From positions 664,446 to 728,445 of the forward strand of contig NZ_KB849179.1 in assembly GCF_000367945.1 (NCBI RefSeq): a stretch of DNA of 64,000 nt, in the 5' to 3' direction. Under the pieces are notes generated by a model that saw nothing but the letters and a program-made list of their open reading frames with translations, had not been told where the DNA came from and made no database searches. The first letter of the stretch is position 1. Every line of letters begins with the position of its first letter. The position numbers were made by a program, and so were the translations under genes. This stretch comes from Acinetobacter proteolyticus (lineage in GTDB: Bacteria; Pseudomonadota; Gammaproteobacteria; Pseudomonadales; Moraxellaceae). Of this stretch, positions 8,180-16,207 are shown piece after piece.

Positions 8180-8211
8180 ATATTGGTACTTTTAGCCAAG
8201 TGCCAATATTG
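8180..8211 (+). other. Inverted repeat after moeA, possible hairpin
   Basis: AATATTGGTAC (8180-8190) and GTGCCAATATT (8201-8211) pair at 10 of 11 positions with a 10-nt loop. It lies 32 bases after moeA but has no T-tract, so it is either a weak terminator/3'-end stabiliser or a protein site. Confidence 0.4.
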
Positions 8212-8250
8212 CATCTGATGGATAAGGTGGTTTAGTGTATATTTTATATT

Positions 8251-8265
8251 GTTTAGTTTCTAAAC
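8251..8265 (+). promoter_or_regulatory. Candidate operator upstream of hxlR-like gene
   Basis: GTTTAGTTTCTAAAC is a perfect 6-bp inverted repeat with a 3-bp spacer, about 64 bp before the regulator start. Its size and place suit autoregulation by a dimeric winged-helix protein. No binding data exist. Confidence 0.35.
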
Positions 8266-8328
8266 ATGACGGTTCAAGACATAGATGTCTTTTTAATAAA
8301 ACTTTAAAAAAATGATTAGGTGATAATA

Positions 8329-8811
8329 ATGAAATGGGACGAAATTGGCGACCAGCCATGTTCAGTGGCGAGGACGCTCTCGGTGTTGGGTGATCGTTGG
8401 ACAATGCTCATCTTACGTAATGCATTTATGGGTATACGTCGCTTTGATGATTTTCAGCGTAGTCTGGGACTTACACGACATGTTTTGTCTGAACGTTTAA
8501 AGCGTTTGGTTGAGCATGAAATTTTAACCAAAGTGCCGTATGTTGATCGTCAGGAACGGTTTGAATATCAACTGACAGATAAGGGCTTAGATCTCTATCC
8601 AATCATTCTCTCAATGGTGCAGTGGGCAGATAAATGGATGGATATGGGATTAGGTAAACCTGTTGAATTTACGCATAAAAGCTGCGGTCGGAAAATCAAC
8701 CCCAAAGTGGTGTGTTCTGAATGTGATGAACCGATTCATGCCAGAGATGTCCGTGTTGCGGCTGGCCCAGGTTACTTTGCCTTTATTGAGCAAAAGCAAA
8801 AAACAGCATGA
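8329..8811 (+). CDS. HxlR-family (DUF24) winged-helix transcriptional regulator
   Basis: The 160-residue protein carries the HxlR signature: CSVARTLSVLGDRWTMLILR, FDDFQRSLGLTRHVLSERLKRLVEHEIL and YQLTDKGLDL. The extended C-terminus contains two Cys pairs (KSCGRKINPKVVCSECDE), possibly a zinc knuckle or redox site, which is seen in a subset of this family. AGGTG (8318-8322) supports ATG 8329 rather than GTG 8320. The target is unknown; the neighbours are moeA upstream and a convergent MocR gene downstream, neither an obvious target. Confidence 0.85.
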   Translation: MKWDEIGDQPCSVARTLSVLGDRWTMLILRNAFMGIRRFDDFQRSLGLTRHVLSERLKRLVEHEILTKVPYVDRQERFEYQLTDKGLDLYPIILSMVQWADKWMDMGLGKPVEFTHKSCGRKINPKVVCSECDEPIHARDVRVAAGPGYFAFIEQKQKTA

Positions 8812-8816
8812 TTTGC

Positions 8817-10214
8817 TTATAGCCTTTGTTGTTCTATTTCATGCTGAATGGCATGGGATAGAACCTCAAAGATTTTCGGTTCGATGGATTGTGCTACATT
8901 AAAACGAATAAAATTTTTAAAATTTTGACTTTGGCTAAACGCATTTCCCGGGGCCAGAATCACACCATGTTCTAAGCAATTTTGCGCAATACGTGCACTA
9001 TCGAAATACTCAGGTAATTCACACCATAAAAAAATACCGGCTGATGGTTTAACCCATGTCTTGATGCCGAGTTTCTCAAGTTGTTTTACTGTCGTATCCA
9101 TCGCTTTGGCTAAGCGAACTTTTAATTCCTCTAGATATTTACGGTAATTACCATCAGTCAATGCAGCATATAAAATTTCTGAGGATAGATTATTCCCCCC
9201 AAAACAGGTGGCGATTTTGATATCGGCGAGGTCCTCAATCCATTCTGATTGGGTTGCGATATAACCCGTGCGAACAGAACCAGACAGCGTTTTAGAAAAA
9301 CTGCCAATATGAATCACACGCGATAAGCCATCCAAAGCTGCAAGACGCGGGGCACTATGCAGTTCGAGGTCTGCAAAAATATCATCTTCAACCACAATTA
9401 AATTGGACTGTTCAACCAGTTTTAAAACTTGATAAGCCGTTGGTGCAGTGAGAACAGCACCAGTCGGGTTATGAATGCCAGAATTAGTAATGTAGAGGCG
9501 TGGATTGTGCTTTTTAATGGCTTGGGAGAAAGCTTCCAGATCTGGTCCAGTCGGCGTATAAGGCACACCAATAATTTGGATCTGGTGAACTTTAAGTAGC
9601 GCATGAAAGTTGAAATAACAAGGATCATCAACCAGCACCACATCATTCGGTTTAAGGAAATAACGACAAATTAAGTCAATTGCTTGGGTGCCAGAATCAG
9701 TTAGTAGAATTTGGTTGGGACGCGCTTCGATGCCTTTGCTCAAGATTCTGCGTGAGAGCAATTCACGTAAAGGTGCCAGACCGAGAGGAGTGGAATAATC
9801 TGTCAGAATACTGGCAGGAGCTTTAGATACCTTACGAATGGCTTTGCGGATATTTTCATGGGGCATCCAGTCATCTGGTAGCCAGCCACAGCCAGGCTTT
9901 AAGACACCTTGTTTGGCTTCAAGGGCTTGTCTTGAAATCCAGAGTGGGTCAATACTACGATCAATTTTTGGATGAATTTCCGAGATTGACAAAGGTGCAA
10001 GTGGGCCTGCTACAAAAAAGCCTGAACCGGTTTTTGCTTCAATAATGCCTTGAGAAGCAAGACGTTCATAGGCCTCAACAATCGTTGAAACAGATAAATG
10101 CAACAAGCCAGCTAAAGCGCGGACTGAAGGTAGACGCGAGCCAGGCAGTAAAGAGCGGGCTTTAATTTGTTCATGAATATGCTGGATCACAAATTCGATT
10201 TTAGTACTTTTCAT
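8817..10214 (-). CDS. MocR-type GntR regulator with aminotransferase-like domain
   Basis: An N-terminal GntR winged helix (LPGSRLPSVRALAGLLHLS, STIVEAYERLASQGIIEAKTGSGFFV) is joined to a fold-type I aminotransferase domain with YSTPLGLAPLRE, NSGIHNPTG and the PLP-lysine motif SFSK followed by TLSGSVRTGY. At 465 residues it is a normal MocR length. It is divergent from an EamA transporter across 124 bp, an arrangement common for MocR proteins that sense an amino compound or PLP and control the neighbouring exporter. Its 3' end converges on the HxlR gene 5 bp away. The effector is not predictable. Confidence 0.9.
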   Translation of the reverse strand: MKSTKIEFVIQHIHEQIKARSLLPGSRLPSVRALAGLLHLSVSTIVEAYERLASQGIIEAKTGSGFFVAGPLAPLSISEIHPKIDRSIDPLWISRQALEAKQGVLKPGCGWLPDDWMPHENIRKAIRKVSKAPASILTDYSTPLGLAPLRELLSRRILSKGIEARPNQILLTDSGTQAIDLICRYFLKPNDVVLVDDPCYFNFHALLKVHQIQIIGVPYTPTGPDLEAFSQAIKKHNPRLYITNSGIHNPTGAVLTAPTAYQVLKLVEQSNLIVVEDDIFADLELHSAPRLAALDGLSRVIHIGSFSKTLSGSVRTGYIATQSEWIEDLADIKIATCFGGNNLSSEILYAALTDGNYRKYLEELKVRLAKAMDTTVKQLEKLGIKTWVKPSAGIFLWCELPEYFDSARIAQNCLEHGVILAPGNAFSQSQNFKNFIRFNVAQSIEPKIFEVLSHAIQHEIEQQRL

Positions 10215-10227
10215 AACAATATATTCA

Positions 10228-10259
10228 TAACTGTATGGGTAAACAAACCAATACAGTTA
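10228..10259. promoter_or_regulatory. Inverted-repeat operator between mocR-like and EamA genes
   Basis: TAACTGTATGGG (10228-10239) and CCAATACAGTTA (10248-10259) form an 11-of-12 inverted repeat with an 8-bp spacer. Further ACTGTAC/ACTGTGTA half-sites follow at about 10268-10280. Repeated half-sites in a shared promoter region are typical of MocR operators. Confidence 0.5.
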
Positions 10260-10338
10260 TTTGGAATTGTACTGTACTGTGTATGGTGCTTAAACCATAT
10301 CACAGTTTAAATTCTCCATATAGTTTTGGAGAAAATAA

Positions 10339-11202
10339 ATGAAAACTTTAAGTCGTGGTTGGATGAATGGGCTGATCGGGGTGATTATTTTTGCAGGTTC
10401 ATTACCCGCAACTCGTCTTGCAGTTATGGATTTCAGTCCTACATTTTTAACTGCTGCCCGTGCTGCAATTGCAGGGCTTCTTGGTTTGGCATTGATTTTA
10501 TTATCTCGTCAACAATTGCCAGAGCGTAAAGACTGGCTGCCATTGTTTTATGTTGCGATTGGGGTGGTGGTTGGCTTTCCACTCTTTACGGCATTAGCAC
10601 TGCAATATGTCAGTGCTGCACATACCATTGTTTTTGTGGGCTTATTACCTTTGGCAACCGCCATTTTTGGCGTGTTAAGAGGCGGGGAAAGACCGAATTT
10701 GGTATTTTGGTTATTCGCAATTTTAGGGGCTTTGCTGGTTTTTGGTTATATGCTGATTCAAACAGGAAGCTGGGCCTTTAACTATGGTGATATTTTCATG
10801 CTTTTGGCAATCATACTGTGTGGCTTTGGTTATGCCGAGGGAGGTAAGCTATCGAAGCATCTGGGTGGTTGGCAGGTGATTTGCTGGGCATTGATTATTA
10901 CATTGCCGATCATGCTGCTCATTTCATATCTGTATATGCCTGTGAGCTTTGCACAAATTTCAACATCGGCAAAACTGGGCTTAGCATATGTCTCATTGTT
11001 CAGTATGTTGATTGGTTTTTTCTTTTGGTATAAGGGCTTGGCACAAGGGGGGATTGCGACAGTGGGGCAGTTGCAGCTGTTGCAACCGATCTTTGGTTTG
11101 GTCATCGCTGCGGTTTTATTGCATGAGCAAGTCAGTGCAGCGATGTTCGCCGTAACGGTTGCAGTGATTGCTTGCGTAGCTTGTGCCAAGAAATTTGCAT
11201 AG
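10339..11202 (+). CDS. EamA/DMT-family transporter
   Basis: The 287-residue protein has about ten hydrophobic segments in two EamA halves (residues about 8-140 and 150-285), with PATRLAVMDFSPTFLTAARA in the first half as in RhaT/YdcZ-like exporters. It is an inner-membrane drug/metabolite superfamily carrier; amino acids, nucleosides or small amines are typical substrates. The divergent MocR gene and the shared inverted-repeat region suggest that MocR controls it. GGAGAA precedes the ATG. Confidence 0.85.
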   Translation: MKTLSRGWMNGLIGVIIFAGSLPATRLAVMDFSPTFLTAARAAIAGLLGLALILLSRQQLPERKDWLPLFYVAIGVVVGFPLFTALALQYVSAAHTIVFVGLLPLATAIFGVLRGGERPNLVFWLFAILGALLVFGYMLIQTGSWAFNYGDIFMLLAIILCGFGYAEGGKLSKHLGGWQVICWALIITLPIMLLISYLYMPVSFAQISTSAKLGLAYVSLFSMLIGFFFWYKGLAQGGIATVGQLQLLQPIFGLVIAAVLLHEQVSAAMFAVTVAVIACVACAKKFA

Positions 11203-11212
11203 CTGGAAAAGA

Positions 11213-11524
11213 CTATAAGCAATTTGCAGGTTTAGGGATGCCCGCTAAGCGACTTAAATGGCGAGCAACCAAACCTGTATTAAACTTTTGCTGCAATAGG
11301 GCATTATCAATTTCAGGACTGACCGTTTTCATTAAAAATTTGATCAATGGACGTGTTGCCGGTGAATGATCAAATTGCTGATAAAACTGCCGTACTGCAT
11401 AAAGAATCTCAAAGTGCCAATCGGTTAATTGTAAATCTAAAGATTTAGCCAATTCCTGAGCAACCTCTTGATTCCAGATGCTGTAATCTACTAAATGGCC
11501 GTCTTGGTCTAATTCTAACTGCAT
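11213..11524 (-). CDS. tusE: TusE sulfurtransferase (DsrC family)
   Basis: TusE accepts persulfide sulfur from TusBCD and hands it to MnmA for 2-thiolation of tRNA wobble uridines. The 103-residue protein has the DsrC fold motifs (DGHLVDYSIWNQEVAQELA, LTDWHFEILYAVRQFY, RPLIKF) and ends in KPANCL, with the penultimate Cys that carries sulfur. ATG 11524 (MQLELDQDG) matches the family N-terminus; the longer frame to 11581 overlaps the preceding gene. It is the last gene of tusDCBE. Confidence 0.9.
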   Translation of the reverse strand: MQLELDQDGHLVDYSIWNQEVAQELAKSLDLQLTDWHFEILYAVRQFYQQFDHSPATRPLIKFLMKTVSPEIDNALLQQKFNTGLVARHLSRLAGIPKPANCL

Positions 11525-11562
11525 AAAATAGCCTGAAAAATTAAAAAAGAGTGGAAGATAAC

Positions 11563-11838
11563 TTATTTTAAAGAAATACAACGTTTGAATTTTAAGCTCA
11601 GGTCTGCCAATTGAGCATAGTCAATCGCCAGAATTTCTGCTCTTAGTTCTTCAATAATTAGACTATGCTCATTATTTAAACAATAAATATTTGAATAAGC
11701 CGCTGTTATTGATCTAGTCACTTTAATTGCCGCATCACCCATTAGTACGATACAGTCATCAGATTGTGCCATTTTTACTAAGTCAGACCATGCTTGATCT
11801 GCCGCAGATTGGACTAAAAAGAGCGTTGTTTGTTCCAT
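11563..11838 (-). CDS. tusB: TusB (DsrH-like) sulfur relay subunit
   Basis: This 91-residue protein is a small DsrH-family subunit (TLFLVQSAADQAW; DDCIVLMGDAAI). TusB forms the TusBCD heterohexamer that takes sulfur from TusA. Identity rests on size, weak motifs and its place between tusC and tusE. It lies 11 bp after tusC. The one Cys in the expected loop region is in DDCIVLMG; TusB is not the catalytic Cys carrier. Confidence 0.8.
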   Translation of the reverse strand: MEQTTLFLVQSAADQAWSDLVKMAQSDDCIVLMGDAAIKVTRSITAAYSNIYCLNNEHSLIIEELRAEILAIDYAQLADLSLKFKRCISLK

Positions 11839-11849
11839 AATGAGACACC

Positions 11850-12200
11850 TTACCAGTACAATATATGATCAAAAGACTGGATAAATTCAGGATTGAGATC
11901 AATAAATTCGATCTCCTGATCTGTATTTTTAACGATGTTAAGTTCTTGATTTTTAGATTCAATCAGAATTGGGGATAAATCATAAAACTCAAAACTTTCG
12001 ACCATGTTGGCTGCAATTTTGAACTCATGTTTAAGTTGATCGAATTCTAATTTATTGTCTAATAAGCTAATTGCTGCACACTTTAATAATACTTTGACAG
12101 AAATACCAAAGGTTGCTAAAACCATAGTTGCGGACAAGCTTTCATTGATTTGCAAACTTGTTAAGTTAGGTTGCGTTAGGATGACGAGTACAGATTTCAC
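11850..12200 (-). CDS. tusC: TusC (DsrF-like) sulfur relay subunit
   Basis: The 116-residue protein starts MKSVLVILTQPNLTSLQINE, resembling the DsrE/DsrF fold N-terminus (strand, then conserved Ser/helix). It is assigned by synteny with tusD upstream and tusB downstream and by size. The C-terminal half is Glu/Ile/Asn-rich and more divergent than E. coli TusC. It belongs to the TusBCD complex for s2U34 tRNA modification in the cytoplasm. Confidence 0.8.
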   Translation of the reverse strand: MKSVLVILTQPNLTSLQINESLSATMVLATFGISVKVLLKCAAISLLDNKLEFDQLKHEFKIAANMVESFEFYDLSPILIESKNQELNIVKNTDQEIEFIDLNPEFIQSFDHILYW

Positions 12201-12243
12201 ACAATTTACCTTTTCAAAGCAACACTCTAGTAAAGAACTTTAA

Positions 12244-12612
12244 TTAAAATTGAATTAAACGAGAACAGCTTTGTACTGCGTCAGCAAGCTCTCCGAGCCC
12301 AACCAGTTCAAAGCCTTTGGCTAAGTTGTGATGTTGGAGTGAATGACGTTTTGCATTGTCCGCATCAGTGATTCCCCGAGCAAGGGCGGCACTGACACAG
12401 ACAGGGAGTCGAATGCCAAGCTTTTGCCATTCATGTTTTAGATTGCGTTGATCATCAGGAAACCACTGTAAGTCATTCGCAACCTGAACACCATCTTGGT
12501 AAAAGAAGACAAGCAATTCTTCATGCTTATTTTGAAACGCTTGAGCTAAACCAAAAGCATGCCAAGCCATAATTGATGTAGGCGCAGAAGTAATTAGCAG
12601 TAGTGTACTCAT
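12244..12612 (-). CDS. tusD: TusD (DsrE-like) sulfur relay subunit
   Basis: TusD is the persulfide-carrying subunit of TusBCD. The 122-residue protein starts MSTLLLITSAPTS and has AFGLAQAF, VFFYQDGVQVAN and RLPVCVSAALARGI, with C72 matching the active cysteine of the family. ATG 12612 fits the family N-terminus; the longer frame to 12681 would overlap the divergent epimerase start. It heads the tusDCBE operon, divergent from the epimerase across 68 bp. Confidence 0.9.
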   Translation of the reverse strand: MSTLLLITSAPTSIMAWHAFGLAQAFQNKHEELLVFFYQDGVQVANDLQWFPDDQRNLKHEWQKLGIRLPVCVSAALARGITDADNAKRHSLQHHNLAKGFELVGLGELADAVQSCSRLIQF

Positions 12613-12680
12613 TGAATATTCACTATGGTCATAGTTGGCAAAATGATGATGGACAAGATTTAAAGGAAGGTAAGTATACA

Positions 12681-13688
12681 ATGATTTTGGTGACAGGTGG
12701 TTTAGGCTTTATCGGTTCACATATTGCTTTGAGTCTGTTGGCACATGGGCAAGAGATCGTTATTGTCGATAACTTAGCCAATTCAACCTTGCAAACCTTA
12801 GAACGTCTAGAATACATTTCAGGGATGTATATTCCATTTGCAAAGTTGGATGTACGCAATACCCCAGCACTCAATAAAGTTTTTGAACAATATTCTATCG
12901 ACACGGTGATTCATACGGCCAGTTTTAAGTCTTTGGAAGAATCTACTTTAAAACCGCTTGAATATTATAATGATAATGTTAGTAGCATTATGAGTTTATT
13001 AAGAGCCATGCAGCGGATGGGGGTGAGACAATTAATTAATCTCTCCAGTTTGGCTGTATATGGTCAATCAGATGAAAAATTATCTGAACAGACTGAATTC
13101 AATTACAGTTATCCCAATCCTTATGTTCGTTCACAGCAAATGGTTGAGGATATTATTGCCGATACCTATAAAGTTGATCCCGAATGGCGCATTGTAAACT
13201 TGCGATTATCGAATATTGCGGGTGCATTTGAACATGGCGTGTTGGGTGAGTATGTGACGCAACTGCCTAAAAATATTGTACCTTTGGCTTTGCAAGTAGC
13301 TGCGATGCAACGCGAATATATTGAGTTGCAAAATCAAGCTAGCACAGCAGATGGGACGGTTGAGCGAAGTTTTCTACATGTATTAGATGCATGTGATGCC
13401 ATATTGATGACATTGAATTGGTTGAAGTCGCAGAACAACTGTTTAGAGTCATTCAATATTGCACATTCGCAACTGACATCGATTCAAACTTTATTAAATG
13501 AAATTGCTAAAGTGACGCAAACCCAAGTCAACATTCAGCCTGCAGTATTTCAGCATCAGGAAATTGCCCAATTAGGGGCAAATATAGACAAAGCGACAAC
13601 GACTCTGAATTGGTCGCCAAAACGTACTTTATCGCAGATGATTGAAGATGAATGGCGATTTTATTTAAATACCCTAAAGGGTAATTAA
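12681..13688 (+). CDS. GalE-like NAD-dependent epimerase/dehydratase with YxxxQ
   Basis: This extended SDR protein of 335 residues has the NAD-binding GGLGFIG (6-12), VDNLANS and LSSLAVYGQS (121-130), and overall follows UDP-glucose 4-epimerase. In GalE the catalytic pair is Tyr-xxx-Lys in NPYGKSK; here the sequence is NPYVRSQ, giving Y148 and Q152, so the lysine is missing. It may be inactive, have altered chemistry, or act as a binding protein; it should not be called galE on this evidence. AAGGAAGG precedes the ATG. The neighbours (tus genes, fumC) give no sugar context. Confidence 0.8.
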   Translation: MILVTGGLGFIGSHIALSLLAHGQEIVIVDNLANSTLQTLERLEYISGMYIPFAKLDVRNTPALNKVFEQYSIDTVIHTASFKSLEESTLKPLEYYNDNVSSIMSLLRAMQRMGVRQLINLSSLAVYGQSDEKLSEQTEFNYSYPNPYVRSQQMVEDIIADTYKVDPEWRIVNLRLSNIAGAFEHGVLGEYVTQLPKNIVPLALQVAAMQREYIELQNQASTADGTVERSFLHVLDACDAILMTLNWLKSQNNCLESFNIAHSQLTSIQTLLNEIAKVTQTQVNIQPAVFQHQEIAQLGANIDKATTTLNWSPKRTLSQMIEDEWRFYLNTLKGN

Positions 13689-13707
13689 GATAATGATTAT
13701 TATTTAC
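13689..13707 (+). promoter_or_regulatory. Fur-box-like site upstream of fumC
   Basis: GATAATGATTATTATTTAC matches 15 of 19 positions of the consensus GATAATGATAATCATTATC. It begins directly after the epimerase stop and overlaps a possible -35 (TTTACA 13703-13708), with TAGGAT near 13726 as -10. FumC is the iron-independent fumarase, and iron-starvation induction of fumC through Fur is known in other gammaproteobacteria. Confidence 0.6.
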
Positions 13708-13803
13708 AATAGTTTCTGCTTTGATTAGGATAACGGCAACTAGCCAGAGCATCACTTTGCTTCAGCCCGTGAGAACTTTAACCAAATAGAGTAGAGGTTG
13801 TTT

Positions 13804-15198
13804 ATGCAAATGCGAATTGAACACGACACCATGGGCGAAATTGAAGTACCGAATGACGCCTTGTGGGGTGCGCAAACGCAGCGGAGTTTACAGAACTTTA
13901 AAATTGGTCAGGAACGATTACCACGTGCGATGATTCGCGCGATGGGGCTTGTGAAGAAAGCTGCTGCAATCACCAATGCTGAGTTAAAACAACTGCCTGA
14001 AGATTTGAGTCAGTATATTGTCGGGGCTGCCGAAGAAGTGATTGCCGGACAATGGGATTCACAATTTCCATTGGTGGTTTGGCAAACGGGTTCCGGTACA
14101 CAAAGTAACATGAACTGTAATGAAGTCATTGCCAACATTGCCAATCAGAAATTAGGCCAAGTATTGGGTGCACAAAAACCAGTTCATCCGAATGATCATG
14201 TCAATCGTGCACAATCAACCAATGACTCGTTCCCAACCGCAATCCATGTGGCTGCAAGCATTCAAATCAATGAGTTACTCATTCCTGCCGTAGAACAGCT
14301 CAAAGCAACTTTACAGCGTAAGTCGGAAGAGTTTGATGATATCGTTAAAATTGGCCGTACCCATTTGCAAGATGCGACGCCTTTGACTTTAGGTCAAGAA
14401 TTTAGCGGTTATGTGTCCCAGTTAGAACATGGCTTGAAACGTTTGCAGCAAGCACTTTCAGGTTTATATGAGCTGCCTTTGGGTGGTACCGCAGTAGGTA
14501 CGGGTTTGAATGCACATCCAGATTATGCCGTGAAAGCTGCTGAACAGTTAGCTGAACTTACTGGTTTGCCATTCGTCACAGCTCCCAATAAATTTGAAGC
14601 CTTGGCAGGGCGTGATGCGGCTGTCTTTGCATCAGGGGCATTAAAAACATTAGCAGCAAGCTTAAATAAAATTGCCAATGATATTCGTTGGTTGGCAAGT
14701 GGCCCGCGATGTGGTTTTGGTGAAATTCGTATTCCAGAAAATGAACCTGGTTCAAGCATCATGCCGGGTAAAGTCAATCCAACCCAAAGTGAAGCGATGA
14801 CCATGGTTGTTGCTCAAGTTTTAGGGAATGACACCACCATTAATGTGGCGGGTGCATCGGGTAATTTTGAACTCAATGTCTTTATGCCTGTGATTGCATA
14901 CAACTTATTGCAGTCGATTCAGTTGTTGGGCGATGCATGTAATAGCTTCAATGATCATTGTGCTGTTGGAATTGAACCTAATCGTGAAAAAATTGACTAC
15001 TTCTTGCATAACTCATTAATGCTGGTGACTGCGCTTAATCCAGTCATTGGCTATGAAAACTCAGCTAAAGTTGCGAAAACAGCCTATAAGGAAAATAAAA
15101 CCTTAAAACAAGTTGCGGTTGAACTTGGTTTGGTCACCGAGCAACAATTTGATGAGGTGGTGAAGCCTGAAAATATGGTTTCTCCAAACAGCAAATAA
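13804..15198 (+). CDS. fumC: Class II fumarate hydratase FumC
   Basis: FumC interconverts fumarate and malate in the TCA cycle without an Fe-S cluster. The 464-residue protein contains [51 protein letters not shown], and the superfamily signature [16 protein letters not shown] at 13794-13797 supports ATG 13804 rather than TTG 13798. It is monocistronic: a Fur-like site lies upstream and a strong terminator downstream. The class I enzyme is not in this window. Confidence 0.97.
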   Translation: MQMRIEHDTMGEIEVPNDALWGAQTQRSLQNFKIGQERLPRAMIRAMGLVKKAAAITNAELKQLPEDLSQYIVGAAEEVIAGQWDSQFPLVVWQTGSGTQSNMNCNEVIANIANQKLGQVLGAQKPVHPNDHVNRAQSTNDSFPTAIHVAASIQINELLIPAVEQLKATLQRKSEEFDDIVKIGRTHLQDATPLTLGQEFSGYVSQLEHGLKRLQQALSGLYELPLGGTAVGTGLNAHPDYAVKAAEQLAELTGLPFVTAPNKFEALAGRDAAVFASGALKTLAASLNKIANDIRWLASGPRCGFGEIRIPENEPGSSIMPGKVNPTQSEAMTMVVAQVLGNDTTINVAGASGNFELNVFMPVIAYNLLQSIQLLGDACNSFNDHCAVGIEPNREKIDYFLHNSLMLVTALNPVIGYENSAKVAKTAYKENKTLKQVAVELGLVTEQQFDEVVKPENMVSPNSK

Positions 15199-15214
15199 GC
15201 CTGATAGCTGAATG

Positions 15215-15245
15215 AAAAAATCCTTCTTTAATAGAGGGATTTTTT
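15215..15245 (+). terminator. Rho-independent terminator of fumC
   Basis: AAAAAATCCTTC (15215-15226) pairs with GAGGGATTTTTT (15234-15245) at 11 of 12 positions, ending in a T run. Confidence 0.8.
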
Positions 15246-15311
15246 ATGGGTAGTTTTTATAAAGTGAACTGCGTACAATATCCTTTTGATTTACCTGACT
15301 GTTGCTTCATT

Positions 15312-15803
15312 ATGCTGAATATCTATTTAACAGATACCAAAACTAACATCCAGTTTGCAGATCTTCCAAACGACAATCCAGTTAAGTTTCTGTTGAATTT
15401 AAAGAAAATTTTTCCAAGTACTGCTGATTTATTATTGCCTGTTTTACCAGAAGACAATAATTTGGAAAATGTGACATGGGAAGCAACCTCAAAAGACTTT
15501 GAAGTTTTCAAAAAATTATTGGAAGGTTGGGGCATTATTGAGCTCCGTTTAAGTGCTATTACGACGTATAAAGACAAAAACTTTGCGAATGAATTGGTAA
15601 AAAAAGCACAAGTTAAGCGTAAGCAAATTGGGCAAACGCAACCACAATTGTCGTTGATTGCGCTGGATTATGTTTTGATGCATGAGATCCATGCTTTGAT
15701 TGATGCAGAACTGGTGATGATCGGAGAAAAATTCTATTTGCCGACATTGCGTGAGCTTTGGAAAAATCAATTCTCCGATCAAATTTTGCAGTGTAAGTTC
15801 TAA
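15312..15803 (+). CDS. Protein of unknown function
   Basis: The frame from ATG 15312 gives 163 residues (MLNIYLTDTK...). I do not recognise a family. The protein is soluble, with an acidic patch (LPEDNNLENVTWEA), a basic Lys-rich middle (VKKAQVKRKQIGQ) and no signal peptide or Cys motif. The frame is open from 15246, but ATG 15246 sits in the fumC terminator, so the internal ATG is preferred; neither start has a good ribosome-binding site. A clean terminator follows, supporting a real gene. Confidence 0.6.
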   Translation: MLNIYLTDTKTNIQFADLPNDNPVKFLLNLKKIFPSTADLLLPVLPEDNNLENVTWEATSKDFEVFKKLLEGWGIIELRLSAITTYKDKNFANELVKKAQVKRKQIGQTQPQLSLIALDYVLMHEIHALIDAELVMIGEKFYLPTLRELWKNQFSDQILQCKF

Positions 15804-15807
15804 TTTT

Positions 15808-15840
15808 AAATGCAGACTTCGGTCTGCATTTTATTATTTT
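15808..15840 (+). terminator. Rho-independent terminator of the unknown gene
   Basis: A perfect stem AAATGCAGAC / GTCTGCATTT (15808-15817 and 15822-15831) is capped by a TTCG tetraloop, followed by a T-rich stretch. Confidence 0.85.
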
Positions 15841-15945
15841 GATATTAATCAGGTTGAGCAAATCTTCATCTACAAACAATTACAAGAATTTAGTGTCTGT
15901 ATTTTTGAACGGCATATATATTGCTTATATGGATATAAATATTAT

Positions 15946-16168
15946 TGCGGGAGAGAAGTTCTTCAATGAACTCGCCGAAGGAGCAACGACCCCGGAAACT
16001 CTCAGGCAGAAGGACTGTAATAATAGAAATACAATCTGGAGAGCAGTGCTCAACTTGTAGAAACATACGATAATTTTTCTTCTACGATTAACACTCACCG
16101 AAGGGGAAGGCTTCATGATTAATTGGTAATCATCTGCCGAAACTCTCAGGTACCATGACAGATGGGGC
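15946..16168 (+). ncRNA. Tandem glycine riboswitch
   Basis: Two consecutive aptamers with the gcvT-type glycine riboswitch core are visible. Aptamer 1: GCGGGAGAGA (15947-15956), GCCGAAGGAGCAA (15973-15985), GAAACTCTCAGGCA. Linker: AGGACTGTAATAATAGAAATACAATCT-type region. Aptamer 2: CTGGAGAGC (16035-16043), CACCGAAGGGGAAGG (16094-16108), GCCGAAACTCTCAGGT (16136-16151), closing with ATGACAGATGGGG. A small hairpin (GCATT AAGG AATGC, 16172-16185) and the ribosome-binding AGGAG near 16197 follow, a plausible expression platform for the downstream dehydrogenase. Glycine riboswitches usually turn genes on when glycine is plentiful. Confidence 0.92.
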
Positions 16169-16207
16169 TATGCATTAAGGAATGCCATGCATTTCTAGGA
16201 GTTTGCT

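Noticed and set aside
10830..11222. Minus-strand 130-codon frame inside the EamA transporter
   Set aside because: Antisense shadow of membrane-protein codons.
12603..12680. N-terminal extension of the epimerase
   Set aside because: The NAD-binding motif begins at MILVTGG (12681) with a strong ribosome-binding site; the upstream frame overlaps divergent tusD.
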